Shown: one piece after another, positions 7,398 to 16,114 of the stretch
How the letters are laid out: each line of letters begins with the position of its first letter
How positions within the stretch are numbered: position 1 is the first letter of the stretch
NCBI RefSeq assembly: GCF_014084105.1
Contig: NZ_CP048289.1
Coordinates: forward strand, 3,853,922 to 3,917,921
Direction of reading: 5' to 3'
From: Streptacidiphilus sp. P02-A3a
Lineage (GTDB): Bacteria; Actinomycetota; Actinomycetes; Streptomycetales; Streptomycetaceae
DNA: 64,000 nt
Made by a program: the position numbers and the translations under genes
The notes under the pieces: generated by a model
What the model saw: the letters and a program-made list of their open reading frames with translations, nothing else
Databases searched by the model: none
What the model was told of the DNA's origin: nothing

Positions 7398-8630
7398 TCA
7401 GCCGGGCAGTTCGACGAAGACCAGGTCCCGCGCCCTTCCGGTCCGCGGACCGGGGGTGAACGCTATCGTCATGCCCCGTTCCATCCGATCGTTCCAGTTG
7501 ACGCGCCGGGTGCGGTGCCCCGGCGCGTACGCGGTGGTCAGCCGGTAGTCGGGCATCCGGTGCAGGACCTCCTCCACCATGACGGTCGCCTCGGCCCGCC
7601 CGAGTGCCGCGCCGATGCAGTAGTGGATGCCGTGGCCCATGGCCAGGTGGCGGTTGGGACTGCGGTCGATGTCGATGGTGTCGGGGTCCTGGAACACTGC
7701 CGGGTCGCGGTTCGCCGCGGCGAAGCCCAGCGCGATCCGTTCGCCGCGTTCGATGCTGAGGCCGCCGATGTCCAGGTCCCGGGTCGCTGTCCGGCACAGG
7801 AACGGAACCGGGCTGTAGTACCTCAGGAACTCCTCCATGGCCGAGCGCAGCCGCTCCGGGTCGTCGCGGACGGGCGCGCGCCGATCGGGGTGGACGCCGA
7901 AGTAGGAGAGCGCGCCGAGGGTCAGCTTGGCCGTGGTGGACATACCGCCGACCACGACGGCGAAGCAGGCCTGCGCGATCTCCTCCCCGCTGACCCGCGG
8001 CTCCTGGGCCAGCAGGTCGGAGATCAGGTCGTCGCCCGGTTGGTCCCGCCTGGCCTGCACGGCCGCGTCGACCCGGTGCAGGAGGTGGCGCCAGGCGGGG
8101 TTGAGGTCGAAGCGGTCGGCACCGCGGGCGTGCACGGCCTTCGCCACGACCAGTGAGTCCTCAAGCGGCAGCCCCAGCAGTTTCATCGTGGTCAGCGCCG
8201 GGACCATCTTGATCAGGTCGTCGTACACGTTCATCTCGCCGGTGTCGATGCTCTGGTCGATGCACCAGGTGGTGAACTCCCGGATCGACGGCGTCATCGC
8301 CCGCACCGCGGCGGGGGAGAACCGTGGGGTCAGCATCCTGCGGTACCGCTGGTACTCGGGCGGGTCGACCTCGATGGGCAGTGCCCGGATCGAGGTCGGC
8401 GGGGTCATCACGCCGAGCCGCCCGCCGTCGGTGTTCGGCAGGTCGTGCGCGGAGGAGAACGTGGTGTCGTCCTTCAACGCGTCGAGTACCTCCTGGTAGC
8501 CGGCCACCAGCCACCGCTCGCCGTGGTAGGCGAAGCGGCACACCCGCTCGTCGCGGCCGTGCACGCGGCGGTACCCGTCGTCCACCTCGAAGCCCCGGTA
8601 GCTGTCGCCAGTCGCGGACCCGTCGGGCAT
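7398..8630 (-). CDS. cytochrome P450 (cluster P450 A)
   Basis: 410 residues from ATG 8630, preceded by AGGAGGAG. The K-helix is MEEFLRYYSPVPFL (ExxR) and the haem loop is HLAMGHGIHYCIGAALGR, with the Cys ligand at about residue 338. The I-helix reads VVGGMSTTAKL, so the usual AG-x-(D/E)-T acid is missing and GGMST takes its place. It should be a soluble monooxygenase or an atypical P450, fed by the ferredoxin gene 8 nt upstream. It is a clear paralogue of P450 B (23564-24826), with the same I-helix motif, EFLRYYSPV and the RSPNRHLA-type segment. Likely substrate is a cluster intermediate. Confidence 0.95.
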   Translation of the reverse strand: MPDGSATGDSYRGFEVDDGYRRVHGRDERVCRFAYHGERWLVAGYQEVLDALKDDTTFSSAHDLPNTDGGRLGVMTPPTSIRALPIEVDPPEYQRYRRMLTPRFSPAAVRAMTPSIREFTTWCIDQSIDTGEMNVYDDLIKMVPALTTMKLLGLPLEDSLVVAKAVHARGADRFDLNPAWRHLLHRVDAAVQARRDQPGDDLISDLLAQEPRVSGEEIAQACFAVVVGGMSTTAKLTLGALSYFGVHPDRRAPVRDDPERLRSAMEEFLRYYSPVPFLCRTATRDLDIGGLSIERGERIALGFAAANRDPAVFQDPDTIDIDRSPNRHLAMGHGIHYCIGAALGRAEATVMVEEVLHRMPDYRLTTAYAPGHRTRRVNWNDRMERGMTIAFTPGPRTGRARDLVFVELPG

Positions 8631-8638
8631 GGCTCCTC

Positions 8639-8863
8639 CTATCCTTCGACCGGCGCGCCGGTCTCCAGGGCTGTGATGGATATCGCCTCGGTCGGGCAGC
8701 AGCCTGCGGCGTTCAGCACGTCGTCGTCGGCGTCGACGACCGGGTTCCTCACCCGGGAGCGGCGGTCCTCGCCCAGTGCGAAGTGACCGCCGGCGAATCC
8801 GGCGCACAGGCCGGAGCCCTGGCAGCGGGCCGGGTCGATCTCTAGCCGCCATCGTTCCGGCAC
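8639..8863 (-). CDS. [3Fe-4S]-type ferredoxin
   Basis: 74 residues from GTG 8863, with AAGGAG upstream. The cluster ligands are in the family pattern ARCQGSGLC followed near the C-terminus by AAGCCPTEAI. The Cx5C spacing with a single downstream C-C-P, and no second complete CxxCxxC set, fits the single-cluster ferredoxins that serve actinobacterial P450s. It should pass electrons to P450 A, whose start is 8 nt away, and perhaps also to P450 B. No ferredoxin reductase is encoded in the cluster, so one from the host must be used. The 47 nt upstream consist of short TGAACCCAG/CGAACCCAG repeats. Confidence 0.9.
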   Translation of the reverse strand: MPERWRLEIDPARCQGSGLCAGFAGGHFALGEDRRSRVRNPVVDADDDVLNAAGCCPTEAISITALETGAPVEG

Positions 8864-8910
8864 GGTGTTCTCCTTCGCTGGGTTCACTGGGTTCGCTGGG
8901 TTCACGAGGT

Positions 8911-11900
8911 TCACGGGGTCCGCTGGGTCTGGTGCTTCTCGGCCGTGGCGTGCTGCCACAGCCGCGCGTACCGGCCGCCGCGCTCCAGGAGTTGGCGGTG
9001 GGTGCCGCTTTCGACCACCGTGCCGGAGTCCACGACGAGTATCCGGTCGGCCGTCCGCGCGACCTCCAGCCGGTGGGACACCACCAGGGTGGTGCGCCGA
9101 CCGGCCATGGCGCGCATGGCGGCGTTCACCCGGCCCTGGCTCACCCGGTCCAGGTTGGCGGTGGGCTCGTCCAGCAGCAGGACGGCGGGCTCGACCAGTT
9201 CCGCGCGGGCGAGGCAGATGAGTTGGCGCTGACCGGCCGAGAGCGACATTCCGCGGTCGCGCAGCACGTGGTCGTAGCCCCGGCTCAGCCCGGTGATCAC
9301 CTCGTGGGCGCCGACCGCGCGGGCCGCTGCCTCCACCTCGGCTCCGGTGGCGGCCGGGCGGCCGTACGCGATGTTCGCCCGGACGGTGTCCGCGAACAGA
9401 TAGGGCTCCTGCGGTACGTAGCCGGTCCGGCTGTGGTAGGCATGCTTGGGCCAGTGCAGGATGTCCCTTTCGTCCACCAGCACCCGTCCGCCGGTCGGCT
9501 CGTAGAAGCGGGCGAGCAGCTTCAGCACGGTGGACTTGCCGGCCCCGGTCTCGCCGACCAGAGCGACGGTCTCGCCTGCGTCGACGCGCAGTTCGATCCC
9601 GCGCAGCGCCTCGGAACCGTCGCCCTCGCTCCCCGGGTAGTGGAAGCGCACGCCTTCGAACCGGATGGCCCCCTGGGAACGGGTCGCGTCCGCCGGGGGC
9701 GGCGGTGCCGCCCCCGCGCCGACGTCCGCCCCGGTGGGACCCGCGGCGGACGCCTCGCCCATCAGCGCGCTGATCTTCGCCATGGAGACACGGGCCTGCT
9801 GATAGTCGTCGATGACGGAGGAGAGGTCCTGGAGCGGGGCGAAGAACAGGTCGACGTAGAGCAGGAAGGCGACCAGGCTGCCGACGGTCAGCGCGTGCCT
9901 GCCGACCAGCAGGCAGCCGACCACCAGCACGGCTATGGTGGCCAGGTCCCCGAGGAACCCGATGAACGGGAAGTAGAGGGACGACAGCCGCAGCGCGGCC
10001 CGCCGCGACTCGGAGTAGCTCCGGGTCAGCTTCCTGAAGTCGCTGTGCCGCCGCTGCTCCTGGACGAACGCCTGGGTCTCCCGGGCTCCGGCCAGGCTCT
10101 CCTGCAGGCTGCCGGTGATCGCGGACTGGTAGCGCCGGGTCTCTCGGTAGGGCTTGGCGGACAGCCGACGGAACGCCGCGGTGGCCGCCCCCATGGGCGG
10201 CAGCGTGGCGAGGACCGTCAGGGCCAGGACCGGGTTCATCGCCAGCATGGCCAGCGCGATGGCCGCGCTGGAGAAGCCGTTCACCGCCGCGTTGATGATG
10301 CCGTCCTGGAAGAGGGAGGAGAGGTTGTCCACGTCCGTGGTGACGCGGGTCATGACCTCGCCCGGGTTCTCGCGCTCGAAGAAGGACATGGGCACCCGCT
10401 GGAGGTGCGACCAGATCCGGATCCGCAGGTCGAACATCAGCTGCTCGCTGGTACGCCCGGTGACCAGGGAGACCAGTCCGGAGCCGGTCGAGTCGGCCAC
10501 GGCGACCAGCAGGTAGAGGGCCGAGACGAGGTAGAGCGTGCGGGCCGAGCCCCCGGTGACCCCGACGTCCACTGCCTGTCGGCTCAGGTAGGGGCCGACG
10601 ATGTTGCCCAACGCGTCCAGTGCCACCAGGAGACCGCCCAGCAGCAGTCGGCCCCGGTAGGGCCGGACGAACCCGAGGAGCGAGAAGCGGGTGGAGGGGT
10701 CGTGCGCGCGGGCGCGGTCGGTCCGGGCGGTGTCGCGGACCGGCGGCAGTGACGCGACCCGGGCCAGCATGTCGGCGTTGCGGCGGACCATGCGCGGCAC
10801 CACCGGGGCCTGGTCCGGCTGCTCCCGCGCCGCACCTGCCGTCTGCCCGGCCGTCTGTGCGGGCGTCTGTGCGGGCGTCTGTGCGGGCGTCTGCCCAGCT
10901 GTCTGTGCGGGCGCGGCGGCGGTGCCGAGCAGCGCGCCGTCCTCGGTGTCCTCCAGCAGTGAGCGGTACAGCGGGCAGCCCCGGTACAACTCCTCGTGCG
11001 TGCCCTGGTCGACCAGGCGGCCGCGGTCCAGCACCACGATGCGGTCCGCGAGCGCGAGCGTGCTGCGGCGGTGGGCGATCAGGAGCGTGGTGCGGCCGTG
11101 CAGCGGACCGCGCAGCGTGTTGAGGATGCCCTCCTCGACGCGCGGGTCGACAGCGCTGGTCGCGTCGTCCAGGACGAGGATCCGCGGATCGACCAGCAGG
11201 GCCCGTGCCAGGGCGACCCGTTGCCGTTGGCCGCCCGAGAGAGCACTGCCGCGCTGGCCGACCGGCGTCCGGTAGCCCAGGGGGAGCCGCACGATGAAGT
11301 CGTGCGCCCCGGCCGCCAGCGCCGCCGCCTCGACCTCGGCGTCGGTCGCCGACGGCCGCCCGTAGGCGATGTTGTCACGCACGGTGCCGTAGTGGAGGAA
11401 GGTGGTCTCGAAGACCAGGCCCAGTTGGCCGCGCAGCGAGGACAGCGAGACCTGCCGCAGGTCGGTGGAGTCGATGAGGACCCGCCCGCCCTGCGGGTCC
11501 TGGAAGCGGGGTACCAGCGCCGCGACCGTGGACTTGCCGCAGCCGGACGGACCCACCAGCGCCACCGTCTCGCCCGCGGCGACCGTGAGGCTGAAGTCGG
11601 TGAGGGCGGGCTCGTGGTCCTGATAGCGGTAGGTCACCTGGTCGAACCTCAGCTCGCCTCCGGTGATCCGCAGTTCGGCCGCGCCGGGAGCGTCCTGGAC
11701 CTGGGAGGCGGTGTCCAGCAGGTCGAAGATCCGCTCGGCCGTGCCGCGCATCTGCGGCAGCGTCGCCAGCGTGCCGCCGACCAGCCAGCACGGCACCGCC
11801 AGTTCCAGGGCGTAGGTGGAGAAGGCCAGGAAGGTGCCCACCGAGATCCACTGGTGGGAGACCATCCAGCCGCCGACGGCGAGGGTCGCGACCTGGCCCA

Positions 11901-12699
11901 GGGCCGGGACGAGGAAGAACCACGGACGGTACCGGGCCTGGATGCGGACGGCGCGCAGCCGCGCGCCGAACAGCCGCTGGCAGTCCTGCATCATCCGCTC
12001 GATCTCACGCTGTTCTTGGCCGAACCCCCTGACCACCTCCATGCCGGAGACGACCTGGTTGACCCGTTGGACCACCTCGGCGTTGCGCTGTTGGGCGTCC
12101 CAGGTGGAGGGCACCACCTTGGAGCGCATCCGGAAGGCGACCATGAGGATCATCGGCACGGTCAGGCAGCTCACCAGTGCCAGCAGCGGCGACAGGACGA
12201 GCATCAGGGCCAGCGAGCTGACGACGGTGACCGCGTAGCCGGTGATCGCGGGCAGCGGGGAGAGCAGCTTGACCAGCCGGTTGATATCGGCGTTGGAGCG
12301 GGAGATGAGCTGGCCTGTCGGGATCGTCTCCCGCAGCGAGGCGTCGAACTGCTGGAGTCGGTCGTGGACGCTGTCGCGCAGGCGGGACTGGACCTTCAGC
12401 ACGATCTCCGAGGACCGCAGCCGGCGGTTGCGCGACAGCGCGAAGCCGGCGGCGCCCAAGGCGGTCAGCAGCAGCGCCCAGGGCAGCAGCGGCTCGCTGT
12501 GGCGGAGGATCACCTTGTCCACCACCTGCCGTTCGACCAGCGGCACGGTGGCGCCCACCACCGCGGCGAGCAGGGCCAGGGCGAAGGTCGCGCCGATGAC
12601 CGGCCACTCCGGCCGCACCAGCAGCAGGAGCCGCCGCCCCCAGCCGTGGGGCCGGGTCCACTGCCGCGGGTCCGCGGCTGAACGGCCGCGAGCCGTCAT
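8911..12699 (-). CDS. fused ABC exporter (TMD-NBD-TMD-NBD)
   Basis: 1262 residues from ATG 12699, placed correctly after GGGGGAGG. It consists of two complete half-transporters in one chain. NBD1: Walker A GPSGCGKST (about 380), signature LSGGQRQR (about 488), Walker B ILVLDDATSA (about 510), H-loop IAHRRS. NBD2: GETGAGKST (about 1050), LSAGQRQL (about 1150), VLLLDEPTAN (about 1173), VSHRLE. NBD1 has Asp where the catalytic Glu normally follows Walker B, and NBD2 keeps the Glu, so only one composite ATP site should be fully active. The linker (residues about 597-620) is a QTPAQTPAQ repeat. It probably exports the cluster product and could give self-resistance. Confidence 0.95.
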   Translation of the reverse strand: MTARGRSAADPRQWTRPHGWGRRLLLLVRPEWPVIGATFALALLAAVVGATVPLVERQVVDKVILRHSEPLLPWALLLTALGAAGFALSRNRRLRSSEIVLKVQSRLRDSVHDRLQQFDASLRETIPTGQLISRSNADINRLVKLLSPLPAITGYAVTVVSSLALMLVLSPLLALVSCLTVPMILMVAFRMRSKVVPSTWDAQQRNAEVVQRVNQVVSGMEVVRGFGQEQREIERMMQDCQRLFGARLRAVRIQARYRPWFFLVPALGQVATLAVGGWMVSHQWISVGTFLAFSTYALELAVPCWLVGGTLATLPQMRGTAERIFDLLDTASQVQDAPGAAELRITGGELRFDQVTYRYQDHEPALTDFSLTVAAGETVALVGPSGCGKSTVAALVPRFQDPQGGRVLIDSTDLRQVSLSSLRGQLGLVFETTFLHYGTVRDNIAYGRPSATDAEVEAAALAAGAHDFIVRLPLGYRTPVGQRGSALSGGQRQRVALARALLVDPRILVLDDATSAVDPRVEEGILNTLRGPLHGRTTLLIAHRRSTLALADRIVVLDRGRLVDQGTHEELYRGCPLYRSLLEDTEDGALLGTAAAPAQTAGQTPAQTPAQTPAQTAGQTAGAAREQPDQAPVVPRMVRRNADMLARVASLPPVRDTARTDRARAHDPSTRFSLLGFVRPYRGRLLLGGLLVALDALGNIVGPYLSRQAVDVGVTGGSARTLYLVSALYLLVAVADSTGSGLVSLVTGRTSEQLMFDLRIRIWSHLQRVPMSFFERENPGEVMTRVTTDVDNLSSLFQDGIINAAVNGFSSAAIALAMLAMNPVLALTVLATLPPMGAATAAFRRLSAKPYRETRRYQSAITGSLQESLAGARETQAFVQEQRRHSDFRKLTRSYSESRRAALRLSSLYFPFIGFLGDLATIAVLVVGCLLVGRHALTVGSLVAFLLYVDLFFAPLQDLSSVIDDYQQARVSMAKISALMGEASAAGPTGADVGAGAAPPPPADATRSQGAIRFEGVRFHYPGSEGDGSEALRGIELRVDAGETVALVGETGAGKSTVLKLLARFYEPTGGRVLVDERDILHWPKHAYHSRTGYVPQEPYLFADTVRANIAYGRPAATGAEVEAAARAVGAHEVITGLSRGYDHVLRDRGMSLSAGQRQLICLARAELVEPAVLLLDEPTANLDRVSQGRVNAAMRAMAGRRTTLVVSHRLEVARTADRILVVDSGTVVESGTHRQLLERGGRYARLWQHATAEKHQTQRTP
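10840..10911 (-). repeat. six 12-bp tandem repeats in the ABC linker
   Basis: Six consecutive 12-nt units of the type CGTCTGTGCGGG encode AQT-P/AGQT repeats between the first NBD and the second TMD of the ABC exporter. A slippage-prone in-frame linker. Confidence 0.85.
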
Positions 12700-12823
12700 G
12701 ATGATCCTCCCCCGGAGAGTCGGAAAAGTAAGACTGCGCTTGATGATTCCATTCGACTCGGATGTGCTGGGCACGCCGTGCCAGGGATTCTGTTCCGAGA
12801 GTCAGAAGCTGACACTTGCTAAA

Positions 12824-13474
12824 TTATGTGGGTGACAAGGAGGGGCCGGGGGATTCGAGATGGGCGTGATCGTTGTAACGGACGAGATTCCACCGGCCGC
12901 CGTCGTGGCCGAACTCGGTGATCGAAGTCGATTGGGGTGACAGGTCGGTGGTGTTCCCGGGGCGGGGGATGTCCAGCAGCGTGACCATGGCGCCGACGAT
13001 GAAACCGGCGTGGCAGACGCACAGGACGGTGCGGCCCTGGAACTCCCGCGACAGCTGCTCCATGGTGGTCTCGGCGCGGGTACGGAAGGCCGACCAGCTC
13101 TCGCCCCCGGGGGCGAACGGCCGGTCGGGCTCCAGGAGCATGTCGAAGTGGCCGTAGCGCTTCGCGTAGGCGTCGTCGGACAGGCCGTCGGCCTGACCGG
13201 GGTCGAGTTCGACCAGATCGCCGTCCACCCTGTCCGGGGTCGTGCCCAGGTGCTCGCCCACGATCTGCGCTGTCTCCCGGGCTCGCGGGAGCGGGCTGCA
13301 GATCAGCGCGTCCGGGCGGGGGCCCGAGGCCGCCAGCCTGCGGCCGAGCAGGCCCGCCTCGGTCCGGCCGGTGTCGGTCAGTCCGGTGCACCCGCGGGGG
13401 CCGGCGATGATCCGTTCGACGTTGGCCCGCGCCTGGCCGTGCCGGACGAGCAGCACCCGGGTGGGGGAGGCCAT
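12824..13474 (-). CDS. histidine phosphatase (phosphoglycerate mutase-like)
   Basis: 216 residues from ATG 13474. The catalytic motif is VLLVRHGQARANVERI (RHG at the N-terminus). The second His is in LCVCHAGFIVGAM, and the acid/Arg block is LICSPLPRARETAQIVGE. These mark the branch-1 histidine phosphatase superfamily. It is cytosolic and dephosphorylates small phosphate esters. In this cluster it could remove phosphate from a sugar or prenyl phosphate made by neighbouring kinases and synthases. It is co-directional with the SDR upstream and the ABC gene downstream. Confidence 0.9.
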   Translation of the reverse strand: MASPTRVLLVRHGQARANVERIIAGPRGCTGLTDTGRTEAGLLGRRLAASGPRPDALICSPLPRARETAQIVGEHLGTTPDRVDGDLVELDPGQADGLSDDAYAKRYGHFDMLLEPDRPFAPGGESWSAFRTRAETTMEQLSREFQGRTVLCVCHAGFIVGAMVTLLDIPRPGNTTDLSPQSTSITEFGHDGGRWNLVRYNDHAHLESPGPSLSPT

Positions 13475-13544
13475 CGGTGTTCTCCTGGTGATTGGTGATC
13501 GGTGGTCAGTGGTCAGTGGTCGGCGGCCCGCCGGGGCCGGGGGC

Positions 13545-14504
13545 TCAGGTTCGGGCGGCGGCCCGTTGCGCCGCGAACCAGGCGATGGTCCTGGCCAGCC
13601 CGTCCCGCAGGTCGACCTCCGGCTTCCAGCCGAGCGCCTGGCGGGCTCGCTCGATCTCGGGTCGACGCAGCTGCGGGTCGTCCTCCAGCGCGGGCAGGAA
13701 CTCGACGTCCGAACGCGAGGCCGTCAGTTCGAGGATCAGCTCAGCCGTCCGGGTGACCGTCATCTCCTCCGGGTTGCCCAGGTTGAGCGGTCCCGGGTAC
13801 GGGCTGTCCAGGAAGCGGCACAGTGCCTCCACGGTGTCCGCGACGTAGCACAGCGACCGGGTCTGCCCCCCCGAACCGTAGATGGTCAGCGGGCTGCCGC
13901 TCAGGGCCTGGTTGATGAAGCTCGGGATCATCCGCCCGTCGTCCGACTTCATCCGCGGGCCGTAGGTGTTGAACAGGCGCACGATCCCGGTGTCGACTCC
14001 GTGTGCGCGGCGGTAGGCGGCCAGGACCGCCTCGCCGAACCGCTTGGACTCGTCGTACACCGACCGGGGCCCGACCGGGTTCACATTCCCCCAGTACGAC
14101 TCGGTCTGAGGGTGGACCAGGGGGTCGCCGTAGACCTCGCTGGAGGACGCGTAGACGACGCGGATCCGGCGCAGCCGCGCCAGTTCTAGGACCGCCAGGG
14201 TGCCCACGGAGCCGGCCCACAGCGTGGCGACGGGCAGTCTTAGGTAGTCCCGGGGACTGGCCGGGGAGGCGAGGTGGACGATCGCGTCCACCTCCATGTC
14301 GGGGTCCAGCCCGTCGCAGATGTCGCGTTCGACGAACTGGAATCCGTCCTCCGCCAGCAGGTGCGCGATATTCGCCGGATTCCCGGTGGCGAAGTTGTCC
14401 AGACAGACCACGGAATTCCCGTCCCGAAGGAGGCGTTCGCAGAGATGCGATCCGAGGAATCCACTTCCGCCAGTGACCAACACATTTCGCAGTTGCTTTT
14501 CCAT
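13545..14504 (-). CDS. NAD-dependent SDR, UDP-glucuronate decarboxylase / dTDP-glucose dehydratase-like
   Basis: 319 residues from ATG 14504, with CAGAGG upstream. The N-terminal NAD fold is VLVTGGSGFLGSHLCERLL; next come YASSSEVYGDP, the catalytic SVYDESKRFGE (YxxxK) and a C-terminal LNLGNPEEMTV. This combination (GNPEE, YDESKRFGE, the RLFNTYGPRM-type loop) is typical of UDP-xylose synthases and related sugar-nucleotide dehydratases. It would make a modified nucleotide sugar for the cluster glycosyltransferases. It is the first gene of the leftward set, divergent from the central operon. Confidence 0.9.
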   Translation of the reverse strand: MEKQLRNVLVTGGSGFLGSHLCERLLRDGNSVVCLDNFATGNPANIAHLLAEDGFQFVERDICDGLDPDMEVDAIVHLASPASPRDYLRLPVATLWAGSVGTLAVLELARLRRIRVVYASSSEVYGDPLVHPQTESYWGNVNPVGPRSVYDESKRFGEAVLAAYRRAHGVDTGIVRLFNTYGPRMKSDDGRMIPSFINQALSGSPLTIYGSGGQTRSLCYVADTVEALCRFLDSPYPGPLNLGNPEEMTVTRTAELILELTASRSDVEFLPALEDDPQLRRPEIERARQALGWKPEVDLRDGLARTIAWFAAQRAAART

Positions 14505-14562
14505 GAGACCTCTGCCTACCCCCGTTGTCAGCTGAATTCGTGGCCTCGGCGATGTCGAAACA

Positions 14563-14577
14563 ATTCCGTTTCGGAAT
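14563..14577. promoter_or_regulatory. palindromic candidate operator ATTCCG-TTT-CGGAAT
   Basis: Perfect 6-3-6 inverted repeat about 60 nt upstream of the SDR start. A related arrangement GGAAT-cgtta-ATTCC is seen at 25269-25283 in the other divergent region. It could be the target of the cluster MarR protein; this is inference. Confidence 0.4.
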
Positions 14578-14871
14578 GGCGGTAAGGTCGGCGGAAAGCC
14601 GCTCGCGGCAGCCGCCGCAGCACCCCCGGGGAGCGTCCGGGACGTACCCCTCCACGCTCCCACCTGTGCCTCGCATACCGAGCAATTCCCTTTGAACTGG
14701 GATGCTTGACACTTCATCAGAAAAATAGGTCGCACCCGTGAAAGGTTCGGTATCCGATTCTTCGACTGTCGGCCCGCGTGCCGATCACCCGTCCCAGCCG
14801 GTTCCGTCGGAAACCGTAGCATCAGCTTTGGGTGCACGGCAATAGAATCCACGGCGTGGCCGGAAGGGTTG

Positions 14872-14900
14872 TTGACAGAGCGCGGGGGCGATTTTAGGCT
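14872..14900 (+). promoter_or_regulatory. consensus-like vegetative promoter of the central operon
   Basis: TTGACA (14872-14877), exactly 17 nt, TAGGCT (14895-14900). It matches the Streptomyces housekeeping-sigma consensus and lies 84 nt before the preferred GTG start. Confidence 0.65.
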
Positions 14901-14983
14901 GTCCCCAGATTACGCTCTGGTCCGGTTGGTTGACTGACAGCCTGTGCTGCCCCGGTCGGCCGCCATTACGCAGCGGGGATGCG

Positions 14984-16114
14984 GTGGACTTCAAGCTACC
15001 CGATTATGGGCGATTTTGTATTGATAGATTGTTACATCTCCTCGGATGGGGCGGCGCCGTCCCCGGCGACGCGTTCGGCAGCAGGGCCCGCCCCGACGCC
15101 CGGCGGACCGTGCTGTTCGTCGTGGACGGTCTGGGCCATGCCGACCTGGTGGCGCGCGCGGGCGTGGCGCCGAGCCTCAACACCCACCTCCTGGCCCGCC
15201 TCGACAGCGTCGCCCCCACGACCACCGCGGCCGCCCTGACCGCCCTGACCACCGGTTCCGCGCCGGGGGTCCACGGCATCGTCGGACAGCGCGTCCCGGT
15301 GCCGGACGGCTCCGGCCACTGGGCGGAGTACGACGTCCTGCGGTCCCTGTGGTCCAGACAGGGCGGCGGGGCGCCGCCCGCCTTCGAGTCGGGCGGCGGG
15401 GCGCCGCCCGCCTTCGAGCCGCCCACGCCGTTCGGCGGCGCCAGGCCGTACGTCATCTCCAAACGCAAGCACCTCGGGACCGGCTTCACCGCGCTCCACC
15501 TGGGAAGCGACCCCGAGGCGGTGTGGAAGACGCCCTCCGCCATGGTGGTTGAGGTCGCACGGGCACTGCGGGAGACCTCCGGCGACATCTACCTCTACTA
15601 CGACGGGCTCGACACCACCGCCCACCACCACGGCTTCGGCGACCACTACGACGCCGAACTCGGCTACGTGGACACGGTGGTGGCCGCCCTGATCGACCTG
15701 CTGCCCGCCTCGGCCCGCCTGGTCGTGACCTCCGACCACGGCTGCGTGCCCGTCGCCGCCTACCTGGCGGTCCCACGTCCGGTCGCGGACCTGTGCGCGG
15801 CCATCGGCGGCGAGGACCGCAACGCCTACCTGATCAGCCGACCCGGCCGCGAGGGGGAGCTCGCGTCGGCCGCCAAGGAGCACTTCCAGGACAAAGCGTG
15901 GGTGATGACACGTCAGGAGGCCCTGCACGCCGGGATCTACGGACCACGGGTCACTCCGGCCGCCCGCAGCAGGATCGGCGATGTCCGGATCTTCCCCTTT
16001 CCCGGGTACGGCATCCGGACGTCGCCCGGCGAGGGCCACCGGCCCGCGTCGCCGGTGTGCAGCCACGGCTCGCTCTCCGCGGCCGAACTGGGTGTCCCGG
16101 TGGTGGTGGCGTGA
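14984..16114 (+). CDS. alkaline-phosphatase-superfamily phosphodiesterase/phosphatase
   Basis: 376 residues from GTG 14984; a TTG at 14930 is also in frame. The metal-site motifs of the nucleotide pyrophosphatase/alkaline phosphatase fold are visible: VLFVVDGLGHADL, then VAPTTTAAALTALTTGSAPG (Thr nucleophile), YYDGLDTTAHHHG and LVVTSDHGCVP. No signal peptide is evident, so it may hydrolyse an intracellular phospho-intermediate. The first about 20 codons are AT-rich and unlike the rest, with CTA, TTT, ATT, AGA, TTG and a TTA at 15032-15034, which makes translation bldA-dependent. An internal 30-bp repeat gives GGGAPPAFE twice. It heads a seven-gene operon, and its stop overlaps the next start. 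Confidence 0.85.
   Translation: MDFKLPDYGRFCIDRLLHLLGWGGAVPGDAFGSRARPDARRTVLFVVDGLGHADLVARAGVAPSLNTHLLARLDSVAPTTTAAALTALTTGSAPGVHGIVGQRVPVPDGSGHWAEYDVLRSLWSRQGGGAPPAFESGGGAPPAFEPPTPFGGARPYVISKRKHLGTGFTALHLGSDPEAVWKTPSAMVVEVARALRETSGDIYLYYDGLDTTAHHHGFGDHYDAELGYVDTVVAALIDLLPASARLVVTSDHGCVPVAAYLAVPRPVADLCAAIGGEDRNAYLISRPGREGELASAAKEHFQDKAWVMTRQEALHAGIYGPRVTPAARSRIGDVRIFPFPGYGIRTSPGEGHRPASPVCSHGSLSAAELGVPVVVA
15361..15420 (+). repeat. two 30-bp tandem units inside the phosphatase gene
   Basis: Units 15361-15390 and 15391-15420 differ only at position 29 of the unit. They encode GGGAPPAFE-S and GGGAPPAFE-P. A recent in-frame duplication in a loop before the AP-fold insert. Confidence 0.9.

Larger units (their letters stand above)
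14505..14983. promoter_or_regulatory. divergent control region of the cluster
   Basis: 479 nt between the divergent SDR and alkaline-phosphatase-family genes, more AT-rich than its surroundings. It contains a consensus-like promoter (14872-14900) and a perfect palindrome (14563-14577). It is a plausible site of pathway regulation. No small ORF in it looks like a RiPP precursor or leader peptide. Confidence 0.6.

Noticed and set aside
8776..10752. 658-codon forward frame
   Set aside because: Shadow of the ABC exporter on the reverse strand, which has complete Walker and signature motifs.
13475..13544. GTGGTCAGTGGTCAGTGGTC-type repeats between the phosphatase and SDR genes
   Set aside because: Short imperfect repeats of a few units, with no spacer structure (not CRISPR) and no evident regulatory role.
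14505..14983. Search for a RiPP precursor or leader peptide in the divergent region
   Set aside because: No short ORF with ribosome-binding site and leader/core-like composition was found.
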